From: Chelonoidis abingdonii | Taxonomy: Eukaryota; Chordata; Testudines; Testudinidae | Direction: 5' to 3' | DNA: 64,000 nucleotides | NCBI RefSeq assembly: GCF_003597395.2 | Contig: NC_133773.1 | Span: forward strand, 129,723,452 to 129,787,451 | Shown: one piece after another, positions 36,955 to 48,840 of the stretch | Layout: the number at the start of each line of letters is the position of its first letter | Position numbering within the stretch: position 1 is the first letter of the stretch | The notes under the pieces: generated by a model | Told to the model about the DNA's origin: nothing | Databases searched by the model: none | The model's input: the letters and a program-made list of their open reading frames with translations, nothing else | Made by a program: the position numbers and the translations under genes

Positions 36955-37795
36955 CGACTCATAGACTATTACGGTCAGAAGGACGGCATCATGGTCATTC
37001 TAGTCCTGACCTCTCTGCAGCATAGCAGGCCAAGATCTGCACCCACCCTCCTTAACAAACCTTAACCTAAGTCTGAGTTTATTGGAAGTCCTCAAATCAA
37101 TTGGGTTTAAAAGACCTCCGCAAAGAGAAAGTGCAGAGATCTCCAGCAAGTGACCGTGCCCCCACTCGCGAAGAAGGCAAAAAACCGTCCAGGAACCTCT
37201 GGCCAATCTGCCTGAAGGAAAATTCCTTCCTGAACCCCAAATATGGAGATGAGTTGAACCCTGAGGGCATGTGGGCAAGACTCACCAGCCAGCACCAGGA
37301 AAGATTCTCTGTAGTAACTCAGATCCCACCAATCTAACATCCCATCACAGGCCATTTACACTGCTAATTAATGAAAGATCAATTAATTGCCAAAATTAGG
37401 CTATCCCATCATCCATCCCCTCCATAAACTTATCAAGCTTAGTCTTGAGGGCAGATGCGTCTTTTGACGCCCACTACTTCACCCTTGGAAAAGGCTGTTC
37501 CAGAACTTCAGCTCCTCGATGCTTAGAAAGCCTTGTTTATTTCAAATCTAAACGTCCTAGTGTCCAGTTTATATCCATTTGTTTTTGTGTCCACATTGGT
37601 ACTAAGCTTAAATAATTCGTCTCCCTCCCTGATATTTATCCCTCTGATATATTTATAAAGAGCAATCTTATCTCCCCTCAGCCTTCTTTTCGTTAGGCTA
37701 AACAAGCCAAGCTCTTTGAATCTCCTTTCATAAGACAGGTTTTCCATTCCTCAGATCATCCTCGTAGCCCTTCTCTGTACCAGTCCCACTGACGT
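36955..37795 (-). mobile_element. CR1 LINE, 3' 0.8 kb
   Basis: The longest continuous CR1 piece in the window. Reading + (antisense) it contains ccaatctgcctgaaggaaaa, tgtgggcaagactcaccagc, gattctctgtagtaactcag, catcccctccataaacttat and ggctgttccagaacttcagc, in the order of a turtle CR1 3' UTR and ORF2 end. The C-terminal part of ORF2 is readable (see 37523-37747). The 5' end is cut at about 37795, as is usual for LINE truncation. Confidence 0.88.
37523..37747 (-). pseudogene. CR1 ORF2 C-terminal fragment (reverse transcriptase protein tail)
   Basis: A 74-codon frame with NLSYERRFKELGLFSLTKRR, then LRGDKIALYKYIRGIN, a very conserved segment after the RT domain of CR1 ORF2 proteins (usually R...L.LFSL..RR.RGDLI..YK...G). 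The endonuclease and RT core are absent. Ends at a stop in what should be continuing protein. Not functional. Confidence 0.85.
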
Positions 37796-37895
37796 CTACA
37801 CAAATATTCATATGCTTAGCTTGGCTGAATCGGAGTCTAAATTACCAGGACTGGCAGTTTAAATGAAGCACATGAATAAATTCAAGAGACACTAA

Positions 37896-38680
37896 GACCC
37901 CAATCCACAAAGGTACCTAGGCACTTAAACTCCAGACTAAGTCCCAGTTCTAAACTCCCATTAAACCCTATAGGTGTTGAGTCAGTTTAGATGCCTACAT
38001 TTCAGGGTAAAAGTTCAGTAGGCACCTAAGTTTCTGCCTCTGGGCATATGCACTGTTGCTTTACTCTAGGTGTCTGTCCATCTAGCTCCTGCCTAAGACC
38101 CAGAGCAATTCACTTCCCGGGAGGTGACAGGTGATCACCCGCCTGTTTCACATGCAGGCCTGAATCAGTACATACTCTGAGGTCAGCTACCAGATTGGGA
38201 CTCATTCAACATCTGGCTGCCAGAGGAACAGCCCATGCCTTCTTTACAACTTTTAGCCCAGTGGTTAGGGCACTCATCTGTGTTGTGGGTGAACCAGGTT
38301 CAAGTCCCCTCTCTGCCAGATGAGGTGAAAGGATTTGCAAAGGGGCTAGCTACATTTCAAGAGAGTGTGCTAACCCCCTGAGCTATGGGATGCTCTGAGA
38401 GAGGGGAGCTTCCTCAACATTGCCTATTGGAGCTGTTCCACTGTGGTGAAATAAAGAGTCATTAAGAAGCTTAGGACACACCCCTCTCATTGCCATCTCC
38501 CATGGGCTATCTTAGGTGGCTTCCTGCCTGGCGTGTTGGCTTTTGTGCTCTGAATTTTAAGGTGATTCTCTCTCCCCATTTGTTGTATAGAGCATATAGG
38601 TGCCTAACTCAGGCACTGTGAATTGCAAGTGTTGTTCTTGTGATTTTCTAGGCATCTACAAGTTAGCGTCACAGCACATA
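37896..38680 (+). repeat. Unclassified interspersed repeat X, copy 1
   Basis: Starts near ccaatccacaaaggtaccta. It holds ttcagtaggcacctaagttt, a tRNA-like box (agcccagtggttagggcact ... ggttcaagtcc), a second box in reverse (ccccctgagctatgggatgc), gcttaggacacacccctctc and the 3' segment gtgattttctaggcatctac. Copies 2 and 3 share these blocks in the same order. I cannot assign a superfamily. The paired forward and reverse tRNA-like boxes are unusual. Confidence 0.65.
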
Positions 38681-39184
38681 AGTCCCTTTGTGGGTCCAGG
38701 ACTAAGATTTTATTTTTGGAGCAAAGAAAGGTTGAGACGCCTGCTAGTGAAAAAGGAAAATGGGATTCCTAAATGGGGATTTAATAGCCAAAAACTATTT
38801 CATGTCAAACCGGCACACACCAGAACCAAAACCCCAAACCGCAATCAATGCCATGTGTCCTCCTTTCAGCAAGAAAGGGAAAAATAACTGGTTCTTATCA
38901 GCTGGAAGAAGAAAGAGATACAGCCAGTTGCAAAATGACCATCTCAGGACTGGTGCTACTTGACTCTGCCAAATTGAAAGGGCCAGCCCCAGAAAAGCAA
39001 GATGGGAAAAATTCCTGTAAGAGGGCATTCTTCATGAGTTAGTTGGGATCAGCTATTCATCACTGAGGTGCTGCTCAGGAAAGGGGCAGCCACTTTAGAG
39101 TTGTAAACATCATCCCTATACCACGGGTGGGAGAAGGAGTTCAGAATCAGCAGTGGATCTAGGATAGACATTCAGAACTGTCCC

Positions 39185-39895
39185 TAAAGGAACACTGGTC
39201 CAGTGGTTAGGCACAATTCCCTGCTCTGTCACGTGGCCTTGGGTCAGTCACTTAGGCTGAGATTTTTAAAGATGCTGCTGTGCTCATTGTTGTAAAGTTT
39301 AACTGATTTAGGAGCCTAAAATCTAATTTTTGAAAGGAATTTAGGCACTTAGACAACCCAATCAGACTATCCCACTGCCTAGTGGCGAGGGCTGTCTCTT
39401 GCCAGGTGGGAAAACCCTGTTTGAAACCCCTTCTCCCCATTAGGCAGAAGGGAATTGAACCTGGATCTCCCACAGCCCAGGTGAGTGCTCTAACCACTGA
39501 GCTAAAAGTGATGGAGGGGCATGCTCACCTTCTCCTCCATCCATTTAGTGTGTAGGGAGGCATGCACCTACCTCATTCTCCCAAGAAGCATCTTAGCCAT
39601 CCAAGCTGCCAAACTCCAGGATAGAGTTCCCAGCTGTGGCTCACAAGCAGTGATAAGTGCCTCCCTGTGTCACAGACTAGGGCATTGCATTCAGAGGGGT
39701 GGGGCTTAGGACATACCCCTCTCATTGGCATTTCCCATTGATTAGAATAGGCAGCTCTCTATCTTGCATGATGGCTTTTGTGGATCCCATTCTAAGGTGT
39801 CTATCTCTCCACATTGATTGTAGAGGGAGCCCAGGTCCCTAACTCAGGCTTTGTGGATCCCATTGTTGTTCCAGGGATTTTTCTAGCCACGTCCC
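39185..39895 (+). repeat. Unclassified interspersed repeat X, copy 2
   Basis: Shares with copies 1 and 3 the blocks ccagtggttaggcacaattc, gggaattgaacctggatctc followed by ccaggtgagtgctctaacca, gcttaggacatacccctctc, gatggcttttgtggatccca, ttgtagagggagcccaggtc and attgttgttccagggatttt. The 5' part differs (ctgagatttttaaagatgct), so copies are rearranged or truncated. Confidence 0.6.
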
Positions 39896-40394
39896 TGAAT
39901 GGATCTGGGCATCAGTTCTCACTCTGTAAGGTGGGAGTAACAGCACATTCCAACCTCACCAGCTGTTGTGAGGAAGTATACATTTTTAGAGTATAATGGG
40001 GCAAAACCAAAATTTACAACCAAGCATCCTCATGCTCAAAGGTTCAAAATACAGACCCAAACTTTGTAGCTCAAAAGTCTTTCTAGTGTCTAATTAACAT
40101 TTTAGTGTGATTTAAATCCACAACCCCCCTCAAATTTCTGTTTGATTCTCCATGGTCTTTGCATCTGTGCAAAATCAGTGCGAAACACTTCCACAACAAG
40201 ATAGCAGCCTTTTGCACCCACTTAACGCAGATGTACAGAGCATACGATGTGCAAGGCAATGAAGAATCAGGTGCTTTCTTCTGAACTCATTCCATTTGGC
40301 TGCTGTCTGGAGACCATTGCAACAGTTATACATAATGAGCTAAGTTAGATTTCATTCTCTTCTCTGAGTCCTTTTGTGTTGTATATTTTTGTCA
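39896..40394. other. Unassigned sequence, no gene recognised
   Basis: Nothing recognisable. Confidence 0.4.
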
Positions 40395-41020
40395 ACCTTG
40401 AACTAGATTCTAAGGCCAGAAAGGACCACTGTGATATTCTAGTCTCACCTCTGGCATAACCCAGGCCACAGAACTTCCCTGAACTGATTCCTGCTTATAC
40501 TAGGGCAGATCTTTTGGGAAAACATCCAATCTTGATTTTAAAATTGCCAGTGATGAAGGATCCACCAAGACACTTGATAAGTTGTTCCAGTAGTTAATTA
40601 TCCTCACTGTTAAAAGTTCATGCTTCATTCCTGTCTGAATTTGTCTAGCTTCAACTTCCAGCCATTAGATCTTGTTATACCAATTTTCTGTTAGACTGAA
40701 AACCCCTCATTATCAAATATTTGTTCATCCCCGTTTAAGTGCTTATTCTAGACTGTGATCAAGCCACCTTTAACCTCCTCTTTGGTAAGCTAAATAGATT
40801 GAACTCCTTGAGTCTATCACTGTAAGTCATGTTCTCCAATCCTTCAATCATTTTCATGAGTCTTCTCTAAACCCTCTCCAGTTTATAAACAAACTTTTCA
40901 AATTGTGGACACCAGAAATGGACACAGCAGCAGTTGCACCAATGCCACATACAGAGGTAATATAACCTCTCTACTACTGCTCGGGATTCCCCTGTTTATA
41001 TTTTTCATTACATAAACTAT
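40395..41020 (-). mobile_element. CR1/L3-type LINE fragment
   Basis: On + it reads ggccagaaaggaccactgtg, ccaggccacagaacttccct, gaaaacatccaatcttgatt, ttgtctagcttcaacttcca, gactgtgatcaagccacctt, ttgaactccttgagtctatc and ggtaatataacctctctact. This is the reverse complement of a CR1 3' UTR plus the distal third of ORF2. Stops are present in all frames. Confidence 0.85.
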
Positions 41021-41394
41021 ATAATCAGTTATATCTTTGATGAAAGAGTCCTTATGTATTTACACCTTTTCAAAAATATCTCAACAATTTTAAACTCTTC
41101 TTTTTTAAATAAACCATCCAGTATTTAAAATATCTTTTAGATTAATTACCATAAAAATGTCCTTTAAAATCACTCGTGTTGGTTTTATTTTAAAGGAACT
41201 GACACTGGTTTTCCTAGCTAGATATTTTATTTGGGTTTTTCATTGCTTTTCCAGCTCTTAAAACAACAGAAATCAATTTGTCTGAGCTTTGTGTAAATTC
41301 CCTTTTTCATTCTTGCTTAGACATGAAAGCAAAGTAAATGTATCTTACAGTGTATAAGTATTTTCTCAGGGAGCAAACACCATGTACTAAAATG

Positions 41395-41740
41395 CTCTTT
41401 AATTTAGCAGAGAAAGACATGACATGAATCAATTTCTGGAAGCTGAAGCCAAACAAATTCAAATTAAAAATTAGGCACAAATTTTTAACAGTTAGGGTGA
41501 TTATCCACTGGAACAAGCTATCCCGGGAGGTGGTGGATTCTCCATCTCTTCACATTAAGACTAGATGCCTTTGTGGAAGATATACATTACTCAAATGCAA
41601 GTTATGCTTTAGTCAAACAAGTTATTGGGCTCAGTCCAGGAGTAAGCAGGGGTTATTCAATGGTCTGTGATATAGAGGAGGTCAGCCTAGATAATGTAGT
41701 GGTCCCTTCTGGCCATAAACTCTAAGAAACTATGACTTTA
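41395..41740 (+). mobile_element. CR1 LINE 3' end
   Basis: Holds gctctttaatttagcagaga, ctggaagctgaagccaaaca, ttaggcacaaatttttaaca, gtggtggattctccatctct, gttattgggctcagtccagg and ggtcccttctggccataaac. This is the same subfamily as 1686-2272. It lies in the opposite orientation to the CR1 just upstream. Confidence 0.85.
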
Positions 41741-41811
41741 TTTATAAATGTATACAACCAAGAAACAAACAAGTCTAGTCAGACTAGGGGCTAGATTCAC
41801 AAAGGGACTTA

Positions 41812-42044
41812 GGGTATGGCTACACTTACAGCCGTACAGTGCTCCCGCGGCAGCGCTTTGAAGTGTGAGTGTGGTCGCTGCAGGTACTCCACCTCCCCGT
41901 GAGGATTAGTTTGCAGCACTGGGAGCCACGCTCCCAGCGCTGGGGCAGTGTTTACACTGGCGCTTTGCAGCGCTGTAACTTGCTGCGCTCAGACCCCTGA
42001 GCGAGAAAGTTGCAGCTCTGTAAAGCGCCAGTGTAGCCAAGGCC
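41812..42044. mobile_element. Harbinger-type MITE with TTA target duplication
   Basis: Left end gggtatggctacacttacag, right end gcgccagtgtagccaaggcc, inverted. The trinucleotide tta flanks both sides (41809-41811, 42045-42047). The interior is a palindrome with gcagcgctttgaag / gcgctttgcagcgctg. 233 bp, non-coding. Confidence 0.85.
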
Positions 42045-42059
42045 TTAGACACCTAATCT

Positions 42060-42418
42060 CAGGCACCGACTTTCTCATTTCCCTGGGGGTGCTCGATCCC
42101 CATTCTTCCCCAGATCCTGCCCTCACTCCACCCCTTCCCACAAGGTCCCACCCCTGCCCCACCTCTTCCCACCCTCACTCCGCCCCTACTCCTGCCTTTT
42201 CCCACCCTGTTTCACCCCCCTACCCAAGTGTGCCCTCGCCTAGCTCCACCCACCATCCAGCGCCTCCTGTCCACCGCTGAACAGCTGAATTGCAGTGGGT
42301 GGGAGGCACTGAGGTGGAGGGGGAGGAGCTTATCTATGGGGCTGCCAGTGGGTGCTGACCCTCCACTATTTTTTTCCCGTGGGTGCTCCAGTCCCACCTA
42401 ACTGCCACTTATGGTGCC
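42060..42418. mobile_element. hAT-like MITE (caggcaccgactt end)
   Basis: Left end caggcaccgactttctcatt and gggggtgctcgatcccc. Near the right, cgtgggtgctccagtcccac and tatggtgcct are the eroded inverted counterparts. The interior is a long C-rich tract (ccacccc, ccttccc units, 42110-42230). No clean target duplication, so assignment is moderate. The 110-residue Pro/Ser-rich frame at 41948-42280 reads across this tract and is not a gene. Confidence 0.65.
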
Positions 42419-43495
42419 TAAATCCCAGAATCAGGCCCCACTGGAATTCACAAAACACAGCTGAGCTGCCGCTGAACCCTGGAGGCACCTAAACATGGTT
42501 GGCACCTAAATGTTTCCAGTGAAAGTTCCCTAGGCACCTATGTTTCTGCCAATGAGCATGTACATGGCAGCCCCATGCCAGGCATCTGGATGACTAAGCC
42601 CCAGAGCGATGCATGAACCAGGGGAAGACAGGAGTTCCAACAGTTAAGTCACCTGCGGAGCCCAATCCACTAAGTGTGCGCAGAGCTCACCTACTGGATC
42701 GGTTGCCTAGAAGTGAGCTTATATAAAACAGGTGAGGGGGGTATGAGGATGGCTTCTCTTATAGCTCAGCCGTCAAGGCACCCCCACGGAATCTGGAAAA
42801 CCCCTGGTTCAAGGCTTCCCTCCACCTGAGAGGGAAAAGGGATTTGAAAAAAGACCTGCCACCTCTCAGGTAAATGCCTTAGCCACTGGGCTATGGGATA
42901 TTCTGATATGATGTTCCTTCAGTCTCTCCTGTTGAAGCTGTTTCACTGTGGATAAATAATTTTAAAAAAGGTACTGGAGCAAGGTGACCAGATCCTGGGT
43001 CTCCCAGGTGAGCTCGCCAAACACCAGGCTGCAGCCTCATTCTCATGCTTGCTTTCTCTCTTTCTCCAGCCTAATGATGCTTTCATTATATAGCCACAGT
43101 GGAACAGCTTCAACAAGAGAGATGGACAGGTGGAAGGGGAACTTGAACTGGGGGTTCCCCACATCTCAGGTGAGTATTTGAACCACAGGACGAAAGGCTA
43201 TGAGAGAGGTCATCTTCAACCCTTCTCCCCACAAAAGGGCATAGGAACTTAACCCCAAGAGAGGTTTTTAGCTGAGAACCCCAAGTGCTGAACTTCTTGA
43301 AGGGGTGGCACTTAGAACACACCCTTCTTGTCAGGATCTAATACTGGCTAGCTTAGGCAGGGAGCCGTCAAGCCTGCTGGCTTTTGCGAAGCCCGTTCTG
43401 AGGCACCTATCTCTCCTCATTCATTGTAGAGGGAGCCTAGGTGCTGAACTTAGACTTTGTGAACCGTAGTGATTTTCTGGCACCTACAAGTTATG

Positions 43496-46229
43496 TGTGG
43501 TGACACTCAGCATGGTCCTGCCTAAGTTTCTTCATGAATACGGCCCTATAAATTTCAGAATGGATCTAATTTTTAAGGACAGTTCCTCTACTGGTGTAAA
43601 TCAACTTAGCTCCATTGACTTTGCACTTTACTGACTTACACAAGCTGAGGATTTGGCCATTAAATTTTATTCAACTCCTACAACTCTCAAAAATCAAGTG
43701 TGTTCTAGGAACTGACTAACATGACCTTTCCCCAAGCTGCATCTGCAAATGCTGCTATAACCACAAGTTATCAAAAACAGAACATTCAAGCATAGCTTCC
43801 ACTGTTTAAAAGGTTTACATTGCAAGCTGGTTAAAACACTGGTATATGTTATTTTATCTGCTTGGCTTTGCAGCTATATTTTGATAGACTCCCAAACCAG
43901 GGGAGAAGACTTTACCTCATATATATGCTAATAGTATGACCTCAAATCCTTATCTGTAACAATAAGATCTCTACAATATTTTTGTCCTTCAGACTCACTG
44001 CCACGTGATGGCACCAAAGAACACTGAAAAATCTTCAGCTCAGAGTGGGTTGCTGTTGGGGCTAGGTTAGGAATCAACTATCACTTCTGTTACCCTGCAT
44101 CAATGTTACAACTGGAAACAAATTTTTATTTTCTGGTTTTCAAGCCCACAAGGTAACAATCCTAAGGACATCAGCCTGCTATTAACCCAAACTTTGGGTC
44201 ACACTGAAAAGTTACATTAATGCATAAAAGATCTCTTGGCTGGGTGAAACAAATCACAGTATTTCTGGACCGACACGTCAGAAAGTTTTTCTTTTTCCTA
44301 ATCTCTGTCTCCTGACCTCTCATAATTCAATATTCAGGCGGCTTCTCTGTGGTGTGAAACAGATGAAGGACCAGATTTTAAAAATTCCCAGCAACTTTTG
44401 TGTGACAATTTGTGCTTGCAGAAGTGAAATGCAAGGGCAATCTACACCTGCAATTCAACTGCAAGTGAAAAATCGCAGATTTACATCTCATTAATTACCT
44501 GCAGGGTGCTTAGAGGTGCTGGTCATTTGATTTGTGACACCCTCAAATAGGGGTCTCAGGCTTTTGAAAGTATCAGTCTTCTGAAAATCTAATTCCAAAG
44601 CCGTTCGGGGATAAACATCTCTTCCCATGCAAAAAACTACATGAAACGGTTAAGGAAACCCCTTGAGGTTCTGCTTGTGGAGATTCTTTCGGATTAGGGC
44701 CTTGCAACCCAAACTGAACCTGATGGGACTGATGGGACCTGACTAAAAGTGTTAGGTTCAGGTCAAGTCAAGGCTGAAAACCCCCCAGCCCTCTTGAGCT
44801 TGGGTTGTGTCTAATCATCTCCTCCTGCCTGTGGGGTGGGTTGGGGTAGAGTGGCTGCAGCTGCATGCCCTGTTCTTGCTGGCCACTGCCAACTCACTAC
44901 ATTCTGTGTGAGCTGCAGAGTGAGTGTGCTGACAAGTCAGGAGGCCTGGGGATCAAGAAGCCCCTAGGCCAAGTCCCAAGGATGAAGCGGTGGTGGCAAT
45001 ACAGTGGGAAGGGTTAGGGTCAAAATGATTCAACAACACTCTCTGAGTCTGGGTCACTTGTGCTCAGCTTGGGCATAAAATTAGGCCCAAACAGACCTCT
45101 GTTTTGGATTCTTCTCAGGTGTTCTTCCTGGGAGGGGAAGGCTGGAGGGGCGGTTGCTTATATTTCTCCTTGCAGCAGGTGGACAGGGAGGGATGAGGAA
45201 TGGGTGGAGCAGCTGAGCTGGTGTTGGAAGGGTGATGTAATCTATTCATGGCATGGGTCAGTGGCAAGTTATCTCAGGAGCAAGGGACAAGCATGGGAGG
45301 AAACTGTGCATCCCAGAGGCACTTCTTCCCTGTGTTGTTCGTAGGGCAATGCAGCTATGTGCTATCTCCTACACAAGGCTTATGGTAAAGCCACATATTC
45401 TAGCCCTGAGCAAATAATTTGTAGGGAATATTTTACTGCATGAATTTAGCTCTCTTTCTACATGTGGAATGCCCATGAGCAGATTGCAATTCCCTCAGGT
45501 TTATTGGTTATTCAAATGTGCTCAATGGCATTTTTTCCCAACTTTTTCTTATAAATTGAGCATAGACAATTCAGTGCAAGTATCTGATACTTGGTGTCCC
45601 AAATTTCAACTGTGTGTTTGCCAGCTAGCTGGCTCCCAGCAAGCATTTCTAGGGCACCCACCATCTTAGTATCCAAACAATCCTCCCATTTTAGGATTTC
45701 AAACTGCTTTACATTGCTATATAGTAGCCAATAGTAGCAATATTTCTTCTTATTAATTATCTGTATTGTAGTCACACCACCCAGTCATATACCAGGGTCC
45801 ATTATGCTAAGCACTCTTTAAACACCTAACAACATCTCCTGACTTCTACTCCTGGGCCTTAACATAAGTCCTGTCTTCTCCTAAAACTGACTTGGTTCTG
45901 CATGGCTGGATGCCAATGACTCTTCATGCTTTGCTAACATTATTGTTTCTATACAGCCAGATTGTGACTTGGACTGCACACACACACACACACACACACG
46001 AGAATAAAGTACAGAGCCAGTTTTATGCCCCCTACTCCTGACCTCTCTCTGGCATGGTGAGCATTTCAGGGGAGAGCCACCCTGACCTGCTGCCACCCCA
46101 CTCTTCCTTTTTGGGCATGCCCACAGCCCAACTCTGTCCAGGGGTAGTGCAGAGGTCACAATGAACTAGCAGAGCTGGCTGTGCCCTGAGGTTCAGAAGA
46201 GCCCTGTGCCAGCAACATTCAGCCTAGCT
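43496..46229. other. Unassigned sequence with relics and a (CA)n run
   Basis: A foldback relic is likely at about 43580-43660 (ctggtgtaaatcaacttagc ... gacttacacaagctgaggat). A (CA)n run lies at 45977-45999. The rest is unassigned; frames at 45060-45344 and 45881-46159 show no domain. Confidence 0.4.
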
Positions 46230-46519
46230 CAGGGGTAGGCAACCTGCGGCACACAAGCTGATTTTCAGTGGCACTCACACTGCCCGGGTCCTGGCCACCG
46301 GTCCAGAGGGCTCTGCATTTTAATTTAATTTAAAGTGAAGTTTCTTAAACATTTTTAAAACCTTATTTACTGTACATATAACAATAGTTCTGAGTTATAT
46401 ATTATAGATTTTTAGAAAGACCTGCTAAAAAGGTACATGTATGCCCGCACGCAAAACCTTAAATTAGAGTGACTAACGGAAGACTCGGCACCTACTTCTG
46501 AAAGGTTGCTCGACCCCTG
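46230..46519. mobile_element. hAT MITE with perfect 8-bp TSD
   Basis: Left end caggggtaggcaacctgcgg, right end ggttgctcgacccctg, inverted. The 8 bases gcctagct repeat exactly on both sides (46222-46229 and 46520-46527). AT-rich middle (aatttaatttaaagtgaag) with gtggcactcacac next to the left end. 290 bp, non-coding. Confidence 0.92.
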
Positions 46520-46734
46520 GCCTAGCTATTGTGCAAAGTGCTACATAAGTTCTAAGGTGTTGCCAGTATCGATGGGCTCCTCCAGGGCTGCAACTCGAAC
46601 TGGGGGTACAAACCGAGCCCTCTGACTCACTCAACCTGGCTCCCTTCACATGTCGTTGCTGACAAGCTAAGAGCACTCCTCCACTCCCAACACTGAAACA
46701 CACCCCAGCCCTGCCTTACGATGCTGAAGGCTTT

Positions 46735-47873
46735 CGCCGGCCCCCAGCTCCACAGCCTAGGACCCAGAGCTTATACCATTTTCCTGTCAAAAGACCCTGA
46801 CGAGTAGTTTATTTCCAGTCGTGCCGCTCGCCTCAGTGTGGAAGAGGACAATGCACTAGTTTTGGTTCCTGAGCAGATTCCCCAAGCCATCCTAGGCCAA
46901 CACACTGTTTAGTAAAACATTAAAACAATTATATTAAACAAAATGATAATTACAGGGATTAAGCTGCACAAGGAGCGACAATTTAAGCCAAGAAAGATTT
47001 AAGGCATACATAGGAGCAAGCATACTAGATCAGATGTCAACTATACCAGAAGATAACACCACAAAACACGCAGACTCCTACCTCAGCTTTCAGATTCACG
47101 ACGCGTGAAGATGAATCGAAGTCTGGTACTCTAACATCCTTAAGTTAGATAAGGTTAAGAGCAAGTATTAGCCTATTTGCCCCACAGCTACAGGCAGGAA
47201 TTGCTTCTGATAACCCCTACCTGGACCCTTCTTCCCTAGTTCAACGTCTCATCTCTACTTCCAGAGTCAGTGTGATGTCTAGCGAGGCGGAGTGAGGCAC
47301 CCTCATGGTGATGCTTGATTCCCCCCATTTTACTACGCCTCATCTACCTAATGTCGAGAGCGCGCAAACTTCGCTGTTCACCAAGCCCCCGCAGTGATTT
47401 ATGTAACCATACAAGCCAAGGATCTGAGAACAAGTCCCCAGACCACATGGATTTAGTCACATTTCTTCAGCAATTCATGCACATGCGTACATACCGCACG
47501 CCATTACACATTTTTGGCTGAAGCTCCACAGGAAAGCTTATCAGGCGAGGCTAAACTTTCCCATGGCACTGTTTTCACTGCATGAGCCATTACCTTGGGT
47601 AGCCCCTGGTAGCCAATGTGCGGGCTTAGACTGGATGTAAACAACTTCGGTGTGTTAACCCCAGAGCAAAACACAGTTGAAATATAGATGATCGTCAATA
47701 TTCATACTCCAGAGAAAAAATAATGTGCAAATAACAATCGTGATTTAGCAAACCATAACTTCCATTGATCCTCAATGCCATATCTTGAATAAGATGAATC
47801 ATAATTATATTATAATCATATCACGAGGTTAATCTGGGGTGCAAAGTATTACTTTTGAGGCACAAAGTTCACA
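46735..47873 (-). mobile_element. LTR-like repeat, error-rich copy
   Basis: Base for base this follows 62404-63417 (cccagctccacagcctagga, gacgagtagtttatttcc, caatgcactagtttt, aggaaagcttatcaggcgag, gaataagatgaatcataatt, ggggtgcaaagtattacttt) but is full of small insertions, deletions and substitutions. It is about 12 percent longer than the clean copy. The noise pattern suggests raw long-read sequence rather than ageing. See the clean copy for features. Confidence 0.7.
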
Positions 47874-48391
47874 GCTGGGATGTGGAGTTTTTAAGGTTGT
47901 TGATCATGCTCACACCTCCCAGGAAGTGCAACTCTCGGGGCTCACCTGGAACCCCCCCCGCCGGATCCTTACACACTCCAACCCCCCCCAACCGCGACTG
48001 CCGTGCAGGTTTGTGTCATTACTCACTTGGCCTTAATGCATTCACATAAGATATTATAGAACAAACATGGACCTCCGTGTTAGGCTGAAATCCATTATTC
48101 AAAAGCGTTCTGACATGGATGTGTAAAAACAAATGTAATGTTCAAGAGGTCTGTTGATAAGCTAGTGAGATGTCTGACAGCATGTGGGCGTCTCGCATGT
48201 TAGGTATGATCCAATACGGTTCTCTATATCATTGTTATATTTATTTTCATATGTTGGAGAGTAGTACGAAGGGTGCTAAACGCGTATCGGTAGATTTCTG
48301 TTTTGGACCTGTCTTTTGGTTCCAGCTGTGTGAGTGTATGGAAAGAAGCTTCTGATCTGATGAGTAAAAGACGCTAGGTTACCTCAGCCAC

Positions 48392-48840
48392 TTAAGTGTG
48401 ATCATTGTTGGCTTGCTGTACGATAACTCAGTAGTTGCTCATATGCTATTCCACTAGGGTGGCTATCGTGCGCGCTGCTCGCGTTGATCCTGCGAGTGGC
48501 TATAGTAATTCTATCTCAGGAATAGCTGATTATCTCTCCTACCCTGTGACGTCCAACAACTTGGCAGCTTGGCTATCCGGAGTGTCGCCTGGTCGACCCC
48601 CTGGAAGTGGGCCCTGGATTATAGGCCAAAGATAGATTATAGACCCCTGCCTACTCAAAACACTCTCGCAACTCGTATACAACCGCTTAAGCCTTCCCTT
48701 TCTTGCTCAGAGCTATTCTCCGACCTCAGAGGGCGTGTGACACGCTTACTGCAGAGCACGGGCTGATTTGGATGGATATGATCAAACAGCGTGTCTCGCC
48801 TTTCAAGAAACAGTTAAAAGGGTTACGATTAACACGTTCC
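48392..48840 (+). repeat. DIRS inverted terminal repeat, left end of copy A (error-rich)
   Basis: Aligns loosely with 63621-63910 on the same strand: gttgctcatatgctattcca, then agtgtcgcctggtcgacccc and ctgatttggatggatatgat. The counterpart at the right end (54660-54885) is on the opposite strand. About 1.4 times longer than the clean copy because of insertions. Confidence 0.55.

Larger units (their letters stand above)
41785..43495 (+). repeat. Unclassified interspersed repeat X, copy 3, with two nested transposons
   Basis: Opens gggctagattcacaaaggga, is cut by the MITE at 41812-42044 and by an hAT-like element at 42060-42418, then runs on: aaatcccagaatcaggcccc, ctaggcacctatgtttctgc, a tRNA-like box (tatagctcagccgtcaaggc), a reverse box (ccttagccactgggctatgg), a second unit with ggttccccacatctcaggtg, gtggcacttagaacacaccc, ttgtagagggagcctaggtg and gattttctggcacctacaag. 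Net length without insertions is about 1.1 kb, the fullest copy. Confidence 0.65.

Noticed and set aside
38260..38320. Possible tRNA gene (ccagtggttagggcact ... ggttcaagtcc)
   Set aside because: A- and B-box-like sequences are present but no cloverleaf with acceptor pairing; belongs to repeat X.
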